A DNA stretch of 64,000 nucleotides from Mantamonas sphyraenae (Eukaryota > CRuMs > Mantamonadidae). The notes under the pieces are model-generated. The model made no database searches. It was given only the letters and a program-made list of their open reading frames with translations, and was not told the origin of the DNA. Positions 10,422 to 22,609 of this stretch are shown piece after piece (position 1 is the stretch's first letter; every line of letters starts with the position of its first letter). The DNA is taken from positions 62,001-126,000 of the forward strand of contig JAPMXV010000038.1 in NCBI GenBank assembly GCA_026936335.1, given 5' to 3'. A program made the position numbers and the translations under genes.

Positions 10422-13069
10422 ATGCCATTGCGTCTTCACTCTGTTGCAACGACAACGCTGTTGTTGCTGACTGTGTGCTGTATGCTGCTTGCTTCGACAA
10501 CTGTGGCGCAGAGCGCAGAGCCGTTCCTGATCGGTTGCAGCAACGAGGGCAACTTTGTGTATCTGAACGGCACCCAAACCACGGGGTACGACATCTATGG
10601 ACAGGTGCGGCCCAACGCGTCCCTTCCCACGGGTGGTTACGTGCATGGTTGCGTGTTGCAGCACGCCGTAGTCTTTGTCGACAAGGTGCTGGTGCCGTCG
10701 AACGATGATTTGTGGTTTGTCAAACTCCATGGCGGCAACGCCACTGCGGAACGCAAGTTTCCTGGCCACTACGTGCCCGTGGACTCTCAGTACGCGTTTG
10801 TGTACCAAGATGCCTTCCTGCCGTACCTTTCGCGTGTGGACATGAACAACATGGTGCGTACAAACTCGACACGTGTGAGCACGCCCGTCCTGTCGGCCAC
10901 ATACGACTCAAGCACAGAGCATTTGTACTACGTGACACGTAGCAGCCCCTCCTCGCCGTCCATGCTGTACCGTGTGGCGGTGGGATCGTGGGATGCGACG
11001 TCACACACATTTCTGGGCAACGTGGCGGAATTGGAACTTGGCCCGTCGGACATCTGGGGCAACGCCATCGTGAGCATGTCTGTGGCGCCATCGGGCAAAG
11101 GTGTGGTGCTTGTGCACGACCGCAACGGAGGCGAGCTGTTCACTTCGGACGATGTGTTTGCCGCCTTCCGGTTGGGACAGGCGGTGGATGCAAACACGGT
11201 TGCCGCGCTGAAGGAGGGAGGGCCACAGGGACAGCTGAACCAGCTGTACTTTATGCGCTACTCCTTCCCGTTTGATGCCGTGAACAACTTTGGGGCTACA
11301 CTGGCCACGCAGACGCTGCCAACAGCGCTGACGGATCTGCGATTCGTGAGCGTGGATCCGACGCTGGTGGTCTCTGGGCTGGACCTCACGGGCAAGTTTC
11401 CCATGGAGACGTTTGAGACGCAGTCGCTGCAGCCGTGGATTTATGCTGCGCGAGGATTGCGCAGCATGCAGTGTTCAGCGTATTCGGGCAACTACGCGTG
11501 GGTGATGACCTCGAACGTTCGCGAGCTGCGCATGGTGCTGTTGACCCCGGGCACACACACACTTCGCTTTTATTATCGGGCCGGATCCAGTTCGCAGTGT
11601 GAGCAGCCGGACTTTAACGAGGATCTGATTGTGCAGTTTGTGTATGCATCCGGGAGCGTGCTGACTCAGCGGAATTTGGCGTCGACGTCGGCAACGCGGT
11701 CGCAGTGGACACTTTTCACTTTGCAGGTCACGGTATCGGGCCAGTCAGGCTACTTTGTGATCAAGCAGACGTCATTTTCGGGGGACACGATTGACAACTG
11801 GGGAATCGACAACCTGAAGATGGACAGCACGGCAACGCAGTCGCTACGACGACCACGGTGTATCCGATGGAGACGTTTGAAACAGCGACAACGCAATCGT
11901 GGCTGGTCGCGTCCAGTGGCACGCGTTCAAGCACATGCGGCTCCGAGTCACCGCCGTACGCATTCAAGTTTACGGGCTCGACGCGCTACTTGCAAACAAT
12001 GTCGCTTGCCTCGGGACGACACACACTCTCCTTCTTTTACAACGTGGGAAAGGACGGTTCCTCGGGCTGCGAGCGACCAGACTCTGGAGAGGACCTGGTC
12101 GTGCGCTACCGACAAACGATCCCCACGTCGCAGGAGCAGGTGGAAACGATTTCGTACAGCACTGCCTCAACGACTGCCTTTCGGCAGTATTCCTTCACCG
12201 TGAACGCACCCAACACGGGCTACCTGGAGATCACACAGGCTCGCTTCTCCAGCAGCACCATCGACAACTGGCTGATTGACAACGTGCAGCTGACGACGTC
12301 GACGTACCAAGGCGGGTCGTTGACAACGCCAACACCGACGCCGACCCCGGGGCCTACATCGACATCGACAACCCTTACGTCCATGCGCACGTCTCTATAC
12401 GCCAAACGATCCAGCTGGGTGCGTACAGGCAAGCTGGTGCTGATGTTCCGCCCGTCGCTGGGGTCGGTGAGCGTGCCCAGCAAGGCAACCGGGTTCAAGG
12501 GATCAAACAGCAATGACCAGGCGATCCTGCTGGAAAAGGGATCGTGGAAGATTTCGTGGAACCTTCCCAACGCCAACGTCATCGAGTACACTGTCGTTGT
12601 GTCGGACAAGAAGATCGCGCCAAGCGGAAGATGTAGGTTGATCCTGTTGTGGCGAATCCCTCCACCATCCACTCACTCACACTCGGTTTTCCCCACTTGC
12701 AGATTACATGTATCGCACAAGCAGCAGCTCGACGTCGACGAGTGTGTCATGCACACGGTGGACAAGCAGCACAAGCGACAGCAGCTCGAGCAAGACCCGC
12801 AAAATGCACCAGGTTACCAGCAAGGGCTTAAGCGCAAGCAAGGCCACAGACTACATTTCCACTGTGCGCGCGAGTGCGTCAGGCAGGAGCAGCTGCTACT
12901 ATTACTCAAGTTTGAGGCAACTGCCAAAAGCAGCGCAACGACGACTCAAGACGCCGATCTGCACGTGCTGGAGGTGTATCTGAGTGGTACGTGGAAGATT
13001 GGGGTGCATTTGGGCCATGTGATGGCCATGGCTGCGGCGGTTTTCGTGGTGGGTGGATGGATTGTGTGA
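10422..13069 (+). CDS. Secreted, probably GPI-anchored protein with two reelin-like modules (paralogue B)
   Basis: It has the same architecture as the preceding gene. The signal peptide starts at ATG 10422 (TTLLLLTVCCMLLAS), followed by the Cys-containing N-domain, two modules each opening with METFET, a Pro/Thr linker, a Ser-rich region and a hydrophobic C-terminal tail (AMAAAVFVVGGWIV). An intron lies at about 12633-12702 (GTAGGT...TTGCAG). Frame breaks of -1 occur near 11840, between the two modules, and near 12908. Beyond each break, recognisable family sequence resumes (VYPMETFET; FEATAKSS...). Module boundaries match paralogue A, so the pair arose by tandem duplication. Whether it is expressed intact cannot be told from this sequence. 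Confidence 0.72.
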
Positions 13070-13166
13070 GAAGTGGCGATGGGAAACCGGCCGGGAATGG
13101 CAAGTTTGAAAAAGAAACGCTCGGCGTTCGCCCACGCCACCAACAAAATTCAGTCACACCTTCCGC

Positions 13167-14721
13167 ATGAGCAGCAGCACTGGCTGGTGGATTGCCACCA
13201 ACGACGAACTTGCACGTGAGGCAGAGTACGCAATGATGCACGATGTCGAGACCCCGCTGTTTGCGGCCGAGGTGCCCGTGGACGGCGCGGGCAATTTCAT
13301 GCACACCTTGACGACAGACAAGTCGTCTGCACTTCACATCGCAGCACTGCAGTGTGACCTGGCCTTTGAGAGGGCCAAGGAAGAGGCAGCCAAGGCAGCA
13401 AGCGCACAGGGGTGGTTTTGGTCGTCGTCGTCGAATAACGCAGACGAGGCCGAGAACGCCGTCGATGCGGCCGAGTTTGAACCGCCCAAGGATCTGGAGG
13501 CCATCAACGCAGAGGCAAGCCACATAACACCGTGGAGGTAGATCCAAATGCACCTGCTCTGGTGGTGTGTCACGGGTGAGTGCCGTGTGGATGATGGGGG
13601 CGTTGACACGCAGAGAATTCCTTTCCGGCTCGTGTGCTGACGTGGTGATGACGACGTTGGTCGTGGACACCCACCGCAGGTTCGGCGCAGGGCTGGGGTT
13701 CTTTTACAATCAGGTGGACGCCTTTGCGTCGACGGGCATGCGTGTGTACTTTCTGGACTGGCTGGGGATGGGCCGGTCGTCACGCCCAGAGTTTCCCTTT
13801 TCCAAGGACGAGGACGAGGGAGTGCAGCTGGCAGAGGACTTTTTCCTGGATGCACTGGAGGAGTGGCGTAAGAAGATGGGGTTGGAAGAGTTTGTGTTGA
13901 TGGGTCACTCCCTGGGGGGCTACCTGAGTGCTGTGTACACGTTGAAGCATCCCGAGCGGGTCAGGCATCTGTTTCTGGTGTCCCCCGTGGGACTTCCCGA
14001 CCGTCCGGACGACTCGCAGGCGCCACCAGGCGTGCTGTTCAAAGTGGTGCGCTCGCTGTGGAACTCGGGCATTTCGCCACAAAGTGTCATGCGTTTCGCA
14101 GGGCCGTTTGGCAGGGGCATTGCCGACAAGTACGTGGATAGGCGCATGTCACATCTGGAAGACGTGGTGCGCGACCGTCTGGCCGATTATCTGTATCACA
14201 TCAGCGCTGGGGTGGGATCGGGCGAGTATTCGGTGAGTACCATCCTTGCACCGGGCGCCTGGGCACGAAAGCCCCTCGTTCATAGGCTCCAGGACTTGGA
14301 GGTGCCCGTCACGTTTATGTACGGCTCGCATGATTGGATGGGACCCGAGCATGCGCTGGATGCCAAGCAGAACATGAAGGTCCCTGTGCAGGTGGTGCGT
14401 GTGCGCCACGCGGGCCACCACTTGTATCTGGACAACGAAGATTCATTCAACGAGATTTCCCTGCGACTGCTCAACGAGCTGGTGACCACAGACGACGAAG
14501 GGACGCTGGTGTTTGCGGAGCTGAGCCACGACCAGCTGGCAACCACCTTTGAGCTGCTCACGGAGCATGACTCGCTCGAGCATCACCTGGCCAAGGCAGC
14601 CAAGAAAGAGGCCAAGCGGGCACAAGAAGAGGAGCACCTCAGGAAGCTTGCCGAGCAGAAGGATTTGGAAGACGATGCGGCAGGCTCTGCCCTGCCCATT
14701 GTGGCCTCTGTGGAAGAGTAA
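13167..14721 (+). CDS. ABHD4/ABHD5-like alpha/beta hydrolase
   Basis: Exon 2 (13680-14721) carries the fold: oxyanion region HGFGAGLGFF (split by a GTGAGT...CCGCAG intron, 13576-13679), LGMGRSSRPEF, nucleophile elbow GHSLGG, acid in YGSHDW and the HHLYLD box. The last box matches the HX4D motif of the ABHD4/ABHD5 family, which acts in lipid (N-acyl phospholipid, lysophospholipid or triglyceride) metabolism. The nucleophile is Ser as in ABHD4, unlike the Asn of ABHD5, so hydrolysis is expected. Exon 1 starts at 13167 with TGWW. Its frame must change before the conserved VEVDPNAPALVVCHG. That may be an intron at 13412-13512 (GTGGTT...CGCAG, in phase) or a missing base near 13510. The C-terminus has a charged helical extension of about 60 residues. 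Confidence 0.85.
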
Positions 14722-14809
14722 CGAGCACAATAGAGAACACAATCACTCCAAACACTATGGTATGTGTGTGTGTGTGTATGAAGTTTGCACTCACAGCCTC
14801 TCAGCATGA

Positions 14810-15774
14810 TCACAACACGCTGTCAAACACATTCTTCTCCTTCTTGCGCGTGCCCCGTCCCTTTTTGCGTCCCAACACAATGGTCGACTCGATGCCCACG
14901 CCTGTGATGGTGTCTGTGTCTTTTTCTGTGTCCTCTGTGTTGTCCCCACTGCTGCCTGCTGCTGCCACTGCTACTACTGCTGCTGCTGCTGCTGCTCACG
15001 CCCGCGTCCTCGCTGGCATCACCTTCCAGCTCCACATCTACGGCGTCCTCATCGTCGGCAGTCATGAGCGATGAGTCCTGTTCAAACATCTGGCGTCCAG
15101 TCAGCTTGACCTTGCGCCCGGAGGAGGATTGGGCTCGCCGAGAGTTTTTGCTCTCCCGCGCAGCCATGCGTTCGGCATCAAACTTCATCTTCCACTCCTC
15201 AAAGTTGTCTCGTGTCACAGGAGTGCCAGCACGTCGTTCCCGCTCCTCCTGTTCCAACCGAATGAGCCGTTTGCGCTCCTCTTCGGCTGCGACCTCTTCG
15301 GCCAGTTTCGCCTCTTCCACAGCCGTCACCATGGCGCCGTAGCAGTCGGTCAGCCACTCCTGCATTTCCGACACAAGAGTAAAGCCCACAATCATCCCTT
15401 CGTACTGCTCCATCTGCGTGTGAACAGTGCCGTGGGGAGGGCGTCAGCGTGAGCGGCCATCATGCATTCTCTCGCCCACATTCCCATCCACGTACCGTCG
15501 TCGTCAACAGGGCCAGCAACTCGTTGCGTTGGTCCTCTGTCAGAGTGTCGCTGAGCACGTCGACCAGAGGTGGCGCATCGGACGGGTATTCAGGCACTTG
15601 GGTCATGACCAGCGTGGCCTGCGGCAGTTCCAGCCCCTGCTGGCCCTCCTCCGCTTGTGCTGTGAGCACAATGCCAAACTGGTGCTCGCCCATCTCCTCA
15701 TACTCCTCCGGGTACATCGACTGCAGCGCCTCCATCTCCATTTGCTGCTCCTCGGCGTTTTCTTCCGTGGACAT
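14810..15774 (-). CDS. RWDD1: RWD-domain protein (RWDD1 / Gir2-like)
   Basis: Exon 1 (15496-15774) encodes the N-terminal half of an RWD domain (EMEALQSMYPEEYEE, YPSDAPP). After an intron (GTACGT...ACGCAG), exon 2 begins at 15413. It encodes the rest of the RWD domain, a charged coiled coil and the conserved GTPVTRDNFEEWKMKFDAE and LTGRQMFEQD motifs of RWDD1. Members bind DRG-type GTPases and influence Gcn2 signalling and translation. The C-terminus is ambiguous. A Ser-coding CAG-type tract near 14970-15000 separates one frame ending at 14823 from a more sensible basic tail (LGRKKGRGTRKKEKN) ending at 14810, so a small indel or splice in the tract is likely. Confidence 0.85.
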
Positions 15775-17579
15775 GGCCGAGAGCGGGTGTTTGGGTTGGC
15801 CTGGCCTGGCATTCGAGCTGAACAATGACAAGGAAGCGTGGGCATGGATGGGTGAGGGGAAGGAGGGGGGAATGGGAAAAGCGACTGTGTGGCTCTTTGC
15901 ATTTCGTCATCGAAGCCAGCGGTACAGAACGCGTCGAGCTCAAAGTTGACATTGCGGGCGACACTGCGGATGAAATCCTTGTTGACGTTGCACCGCAGCT
16001 TGACTTGTTCCAGGTTGTTGGCGTTGGACATGCGCGAGAGGAAGCCGAGGGATTGAAGGGTGTTGATCTGAAAGTACACCTCGGCGGTGTCTGCCTGGGG
16101 CGTCTCATCGAGAATGGCGTGGTAGATGGCAATCATGCGCTCGAGGGGAAACTGCTTTGGCCCCAACAGTTCCTGTTCGATGCGGTCGCCTTTGGCAGCT
16201 GCACCGCCGCGACGGCGCTTCTGTTTGGCCAGGCGGTCACCCATGGCCGAGGAAAAGTACTGGCGATCCAGTTTGGCCGGGTTGTACGATGCCAAATAGC
16301 TGGCCAGCAGGAGGAACTTGGCGTGGAAAGGGAGTTCAAACTCGAGTTTGGAGCCTGCGGCCTGGAGCTTCTTGAGCTGATCGCTCTTGTGGGAGGCCTT
16401 GCGGTACTGGGTCCACTCGGTGAGGGTAAACTCGCGCAAATAGATGCGATCGAGGACTTGACGCATGTACGGGTGCATGTGGCTGTACAGAGCACCCGCA
16501 TCGCCTGGTGCAGCGGCCCCGCGTTGCACGGGCTCCACGTACACGGGCAGCAGGAGACGGGTCAGGTAGGTGAGTTCGGTGAGATCGCGACAAATGCCAT
16601 GGAAAACCTGTGTGAGCATGGACATGAACGAGTCCATGACACACTGTCGTTGGGCGTCGGAATGTTTGCTCAGCAAGGTGCGCAGCATGGGTGTGTGTTC
16701 CCGCTGCAGGATGGTTTGCAACACCTCCAGTGGATACTCGGGAAAGTGGACGGTGAAGGGTTCGAGCAGAGCGGAGCCACGGTGCATGTCGTGCCAGTCG
16801 ATGCGTGAGGAGAGCAGCACGCACACGTTGGCACCCGTCAGCTCGTGCAGACGCATGAGTGAACTCAACACAGAGTCCCGGTGGCTGCGAAGGCGTTCGG
16901 CGTTGTCAAATACAAGGTAGGTGGTGCCTGTGCACGCGTGTTGCTGCAGATAGGCCGACAGCTGTGTGACAAACGCGTTCATGGTGCCGCAGTGGCCCAT
17001 CCACGGCTCCCTGTCCGTTGTGTGCACCTGTGCCATGATCCGTTCCAGCATGAGACGTACCGTGTATGTTTGGTTGCAATTGACGTAGGCAAAGCGTGCC
17101 TCCACCTCCTGTTCTGCCGCAAGCCGCTTCCAGTACGCCAGCAACGCCTTGAGCACCGCCGTTTTGCCCGTACCGGCATGCCCAAACACATACACAGGCT
17201 CACACTCCTCCTCTGCCTCCCCAGTCAACAGCATCAACTGTCGAATCTGTTCCTCACGTCCCGGAAAAGCTGTGCGTATGTCCTGCAACAACTCGGCCGC
17301 GGTCCCGATTGGATCGCCTCCCGCCGCTGCTGCTGCCGTGGACGGCACAGCCTCCTTTAGCTTCTGTTCGGCTTCCACCCGTTGTCGCTTCCGTTGCCGT
17401 GCCACAATGGCCGTGCTTTCGATGTGGCTGTCGCTGCCACTGCTGCTCCTTGCAGCCGTGGGCAACACCACCAGCTCACCCGACTCGCTATCCGAGTCGG
17501 ACGAGTCTCCGTCCACATGCACCACCTCCACCACCTTTCGCTTTCTCCGCGTCCTTGAGCGGGAGCTGCGTGTAGACAT
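15603..17579 (-). CDS. ORC5: Origin recognition complex subunit 5
   Basis: A basic, acidic-patched N-terminus of about 110 residues precedes the AAA+ module, with Walker A GHAGTGKT (about residue 135) and a Walker B-like LVFDNAE. Family-specific blocks follow: VHFPEYPLEVLQTIL, the CRDLTEL helix, LPFHAKFLLLASYLASYNPAKLD and LLGPKQFPLERMIAIYHAI. They match ORC5, a core subunit of the complex that marks replication origins. The ATG at 17579 is the second of two in-frame starts and gives the expected basic start. The family normally ends shortly after DFIRSVARNVNFELDAF (about 15930). The frame here stays open to 15603, overlapping RWDD1 exon 1 in another frame, so the true 3' end is uncertain and may involve an unrecognised intron. 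Confidence 0.9.
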   Translation of the reverse strand: MSTRSSRSRTRRKRKVVEVVHVDGDSSDSDSESGELVVLPTAARSSSGSDSHIESTAIVARQRKRQRVEAEQKLKEAVPSTAAAAAGGDPIGTAAELLQDIRTAFPGREEQIRQLMLLTGEAEEECEPVYVFGHAGTGKTAVLKALLAYWKRLAAEQEVEARFAYVNCNQTYTVRLMLERIMAQVHTTDREPWMGHCGTMNAFVTQLSAYLQQHACTGTTYLVFDNAERLRSHRDSVLSSLMRLHELTGANVCVLLSSRIDWHDMHRGSALLEPFTVHFPEYPLEVLQTILQREHTPMLRTLLSKHSDAQRQCVMDSFMSMLTQVFHGICRDLTELTYLTRLLLPVYVEPVQRGAAAPGDAGALYSHMHPYMRQVLDRIYLREFTLTEWTQYRKASHKSDQLKKLQAAGSKLEFELPFHAKFLLLASYLASYNPAKLDRQYFSSAMGDRLAKQKRRRGGAAAKGDRIEQELLGPKQFPLERMIAIYHAILDETPQADTAEVYFQINTLQSLGFLSRMSNANNLEQVKLRCNVNKDFIRSVARNVNFELDAFCTAGFDDEMQRATQSLFPFPPPSPHPSMPTLPCHCSARMPGQANPNTRSRPCPRKKTPRSSKWRWRRCSRCTRRSMRRWASTSLALCSQHKRRRASRGWNCRRPRWS

Positions 17580-17662
17580 CGGGTTGATTCCTGGGTGTTG
17601 GGCTGGGGCGAGGCGAGCGAGCGACCGCTGCCCCACTCCATCACATCACACCCTGCGGTCTC
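17580..17662. promoter_or_regulatory. Bidirectional promoter, ORC5 / armadillo-like gene
   Basis: Only 83 bp separate the two divergent start codons, so the promoters must overlap each other or lie inside 5' transcribed sequence. No TATA box is evident. Confidence 0.5.
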
Positions 17663-20600
17663 ATGGACGACAATCTGTCCGCACTGTTGGCTGCGTGTGA
17701 CAAGCTGCGGACAAGTGGTGCCGCAGATGAAGAGGCTGGCAGGGCCGTGGCTGAGCATTTGGCCACGTTGCAGGTGAGGCACATTGGAGACGAGACGTCT
17801 TGTGGGCTCGGCTCCACACCGTGTGCTGTGCACTCTCTCTGACACACCCCTCTGCGACATCCACACAGGAACTGTTGGACGAAGGAGAAGGCGACGGCAA
17901 TTTGGCAGAGATGATGTCCAGTGTGCATCGTGTGGCGTTGCAGCTGGTGCAGCTCGTGGAACACGACGCAGCGCGCGGCGTCGCCCTGCAACTGCTTGCG
18001 GCGCTGCTGGACGAGTCAGACGAAATGCTAGAGGCCCTGCAAGCGTTGTCGGACAAGCGGTGGATGTCGTTTGTGGACGTGGCGGTGCAGCTTGCGCAAG
18101 AGGTGGAGCTGCAGAGCGATGCGATGGAAGTTGGGTTGCTGGAGGTGAACACGGTGAGCTTACGATGCGCGCGATGATGGCAAGTTGACGCGCACCGACT
18201 ACGACTGACACGTGACACACGCGTGGATGGATGCGCATGGTATGGCGTTGACACACACTGCAGATGTTGGACGTGTTGCATGTGGTGTTGACCCAAGGGG
18301 ACACGGTGTGTCCTTCGTGGTGGCAACAGAGCAAGCTGATCGAATTGTTTGCGTCCATATCCTCGGCTGCATACACACACACTCTGGGAGAAGAGAAGGA
18401 GGCAAGCGAGGAGGACGCCGAGACACAAGACAAGCGTACGCGTGACTGGGATGCATACTTGTCGTGCCACCAGTTGTTGCTGCGCACACACGTGCTGGCA
18501 CTACAGCTACTGCGGCACACGCTGCACGCCGACCCGCAACTGCTGGGCGAGCTGCAACGCGAATGTGCTGTGGTGCAACAGCAGAGTGGCATGCTGCGTC
18601 ATCGTCTCAGTCTCTTCCTCCTGCGTGACCTGGACCCAGAGCGAACGATGCGCTTCCCGCTCAGTTTCGTGGAGCTGACCGAGCTGTTTGCAGTCCTGGT
18701 TGCCGCTGCTCTGGAGGAGCAGGGACACAGCGATGACGATGACGATGACGAGCAGCAGCAGCCACACCCGCTTGCAGATGTGATTGACGAGAGTCTGGTG
18801 GATCTGCTGCTTGATCACTGCCTGTACGACACCTCGTTTGCAGCCAGCAACCTGTTTTACCCTGCGCTTGCGCTGCTGTCTGCGTTGTATGTGAGTGCGG
18901 AATCGCATGAGGAAAGTGCAACGGTGTCGCAGCGTGTGTGGCAAGCTTGTGAAAAGAGGCGGCAGGAGGAGACGGAGGAGGAGGAGGAGGAGGAAGCCAC
19001 GGTGGACGACGATCCGGTGAAGCATCTGCATGAAATGGCACACACGATGCAATTTCTTCAACGGGAGATGCACACGGTGCGCACGAGACACTTTGAAGCG
19101 GACGAGGTTGTGGCCGCACTCGATGCGATGCGAGCCGAGGTCTTTGCCACGCCACGAAGCCAGCATCTGTTTGTGTTGATGCCTTCGGCGTTGCACATGC
19201 TGATTGGCCAGTGTTTGAACAATTTGGACGAGGCAGTGATGACCATGACGCTCAAGACGTGCTACGCCTTGGCACTGGGCAATATCAACACGCAGGCGGA
19301 TCTTATGCGTGCAGGCATCCTCCCTGCGCTGTTGTACTGTCTTGAAGATCCCAACACGGAGATCCAACGGCTGGCTTTGCATCTGCTGGCGCTTCTGGTG
19401 GAGGAGCACGTGGAGGCGCGTGCGGAACTGCGCTTCAACGGGACGTGTGAGCGCCTGGTGACGTTGCTGCAGAGTAGCACGCGAGAAGGAGACCTGGTGA
19501 CCATGGATGCACTGTTGAATGTGCTGAGTCATGTGGTGACCAACAACGCGGCCAACCAGCAGTATGTTTGTTCCCTCGATGTCCTGAGCATCTTGATGGA
19601 GGCTCTGGAGGGTGCTTACGAGCGACTGGAGGGTGGAAACGGTGCCGGTGCCGGCGGCGATGATGATGAAGGCACGCAGGAGGAGGAGGTGGCGGTGGTG
19701 GATGACGCATCGATTGTGGACTTGCTCTTTGTGATGATCAACAACACCATCTACAAAAACCACGCAGCACAAACGCAAGCGGCGGAGCTGGGTGTACTTT
19801 CGTTGTGCTTCCGCATGGCACGTGAGGATCCGCGTGTGAGTGCGTCGGTGAAGGACCGCACGTCTCTGCAGGTGATCACAGATCAACTGCGTGCACAGGG
19901 AGACTCGACAGGACTGGAGGCACACTGGAACCAGCTGGTGGATGTGCTCAACCTTCTGGTGAACCTTGTGGATGGGTGTGTGCCCAACCAAGACCTTGTG
20001 CTGGAGCATTTGGACGAGAGCGACCCTCTGCTCTCTCAATTTCTGAGCCACGAGTCTCCTCACGTGCGCAACATGGGCGTGCTGTGGCTTTCCCACCTGG
20101 CTTGGAGCCATAGGCGCAACCAGGATGCGTTTGGGAGCCAGGAGAACATCGGGTATGTCCTGCGTGTGTTGCGCGATGGCGTAGAAGAACAGAGCGGAGC
20201 CAGCAGCAGCAGTGGTGACAGTACCAACATCAACACGGCAGCGATGCAGGAGTATGGGATCGACATGAGCAGTGGGTCGGTGATCACGGATGATCAGGGG
20301 GTGCCTGTGAGCACCAACATGACTTTGGAACCCGTGGGAGGCGGTGTGGGTGCAAGCAGCCGCAGTGGCCCTGGGCGTAACGAGCAACACGTGGCGGCAA
20401 GTGCACAGGCAGGAGCACAGTTGGCCATGGTGGCGCTGATCAACCTCTCGTTTCAGAACGAGCGCGTGCAAACACACGTGCACGCGCTGGATGGCATTGC
20501 ACCCATCCTCAGCTACCTGGGCAGCAGCCACTACCACATGCGACAAACAGCCACGTTTTGCCTGGGCAACCTGGTCAAGGAGAACGACGCGGTTGCGGCG

Positions 20601-21527
20601 GGTCTGGTGGCGTGCGACGGCGTAGAGCGACTGGTGGATGTCATCAACGACGAGGAAAACGACGAACTGTCGCAAAAGGCATTTGTGACCCTGAGCAATC
20701 TGCGTACGCATGCAGTCGATCGCTTGTGGACGCTGTTGGGCGAGTATGGCAATGCTTTGCCTGCCATTGGCGACGCTGTGTCGAAGCAAGGCGCGCTGCG
20801 AGCCGACGCCATCTACGAGCAGCTGGATAAGTATCTCCCCGTAGCCAATGGGCTGATCTATGTGGCTGACGACAACAGAGAGCACGTGCTGGGGCGTGCA
20901 GACGGGTTGACGGCGGCGGCGCAGTTCCTGGACAAGCAGCTACCGGCGTATCTGTACGAGTACGTGGGCTACATCCTGGAAAATCTGATGGGCCGTATGG
21001 AAAAATCGGTGCAGGAGAATGCGCTGGCCACAGGGGTGCTGTTTACGTTGGCGCGCTTCCTGGTGGCGAGCGGCAGACAGTCGCAAGCGAGCAGCCAGGA
21101 CGCGTTGGAGCTGCTGTCGAGTCGGGCCAGCGTGTATGGCGCCATCAACAGTGCCACACACACATGTAAGGACAACCTGCGTGCGTGTGGTGAGCAGTAC
21201 GAGGAGGCACGGGAGCTGGCAAGCACGATTGTGGCGGATGTCAGCTTGTCCGGCTGGGAGTTTCTGGAAGACATGGACGAAAGCCAGGCCATGGAGGAAC
21301 ACCGCGGTCTGTTGGAAGTGCTCACCGAGTTTCAGGGCAAGGCCACGATGTTGCTTATTGGTCTGTGTGAGATGCCAGAGCTGGAACAGCTCATGCGTGG
21401 CGCGGGTGCCACCGAGCTTGTGGAGGGTCTTGCTGACGACGGCGAGTTGACACAAGTCATTGCTGCCAAAGCACAACGGATTCTTGTGGAGTGGGGCATG
21501 CGTGAGGACACGGCGCGACGAGATTGA
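17663..21527 (+). CDS. Large armadillo/HEAT-like helical-repeat protein
   Basis: There are three exons: 17663-17773, 17869-18153 and 18264-21527, with introns GTGAGG...CACAG and GTGAGC...CTGCAG, both phase 0. They give 1219 residues. The protein is almost entirely helical, with recurrent armadillo-like units such as LMRAGILPALLYCLEDPNTEIQ, AQLAMVALINLSFQNERVQ and MRQTATFCLGNLVKEND. Acidic low-complexity insertions lie near 18730-18760 and 18975-19010, and a Ser-rich loop near 20200. I do not recognise the family. RAP1GDS1 and importins were considered, but no diagnostic motif was seen. It is probably a cytosolic or nuclear scaffold. Confidence 0.85.
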
Positions 21528-21552
21528 ACGAATGAGGTTGCTGTTTTCAGGT

Positions 21553-22567
21553 TCATTGTTTGCTGGGCCACCAGTCGAATTGGGCCAGTTTGTGAAAGAC
21601 CGGGCGGCCGTGTGGACACTTCAGGGTGTCGATTTCGTAGTGAGAGCGCCATAGGGCCTTGTTGGAGCGCAAGCGGTGAAGGCAGTCGGTGGCGTCGAGA
21701 ACGCCCAAGGCGGTGGTCATGGTGCCTGCCAGACGTGCTGCCTGGTCTCTGTAGTGCGCAAGTACGCGTGGAAGGAGGAGAGATGCAGGAAAGTTGGCAC
21801 GAAGGGGGTCGGGTGAGTCGGGCAGCTCGTGGTTTTCCTGTGCAACGATGACCTTGCGGCACAGTGTCAGGAGGTCAGACAAGCCAAAGTTTGTGATTGC
21901 ACCGGCCATGCCATAGATCTGGAAGCCGTACTGTTGGTCAGAGGTCATCTGGTCCTTGTGTGGGGCGCGTACGCGGAATCCGTTGCGGTCAAGGATGCAC
22001 TCCAGGGTGGGCTGAGGCAAGAGCCAGCCTACGTTGTCTGCGCGCGTGCACTGGGAAACGAGCCACTCAAAGGCAGTGCGGTCGCGTGCGCTCTTCATGT
22101 CGCCAAGGGTGACGTGCTGGGCCGGCTCGACCAGGTCGCACTGGATTGGATTGTGGTTGAGGAAGCCCCAGAGCATGAGCACCTCCTCAGCATGCATCAG
22201 ATCCATGGCATACACCGACGTTTGTCGCTTGGCCAGCTGATTGTACGTGAGTACAAACGTGCACAGACGTTCATCCGGCAATTTGCCCACGACTCGGTAC
22301 GTGTCGTCAGCCATCTCGCTCCTGTCCAGTCGCTGCCGCTTATTGTCTGGCTGCATGCTGCCCATACACCGTTCCATGGTTTCCCACGGTGACAACTTGA
22401 CTGTCGGTGTCGCCTGTGCGGTATCGTCCTCCACTGTGTCGTCAAACATTTCGCTGGCACCGCGTTTCCTGACCGCGCTGGGCAGTTCCAGCCTCATTTG
22501 GCCGTCTGCAAGCGGCGACGAGGTTTTCTTTGAAGAACGTGTGCTGCGCTTGCGCGATGCCGAAGAG

Positions 22568-22609
<42 letters not shown>

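Noticed and set aside
15603-17579. Identification as ORC4 instead of ORC5
   Set aside because: The blocks FPEYPLEVLQTIL, AKFLLLASYLASYNPAKLD and LLGPKQFPLERM match ORC5, not ORC4.
17663-21527. Identification as the RAP1GDS1 (SmgGDS) armadillo protein
   Set aside because: It is about twice as long and lacks the conserved SmgGDS blocks. Only general armadillo-like repeats are supported.
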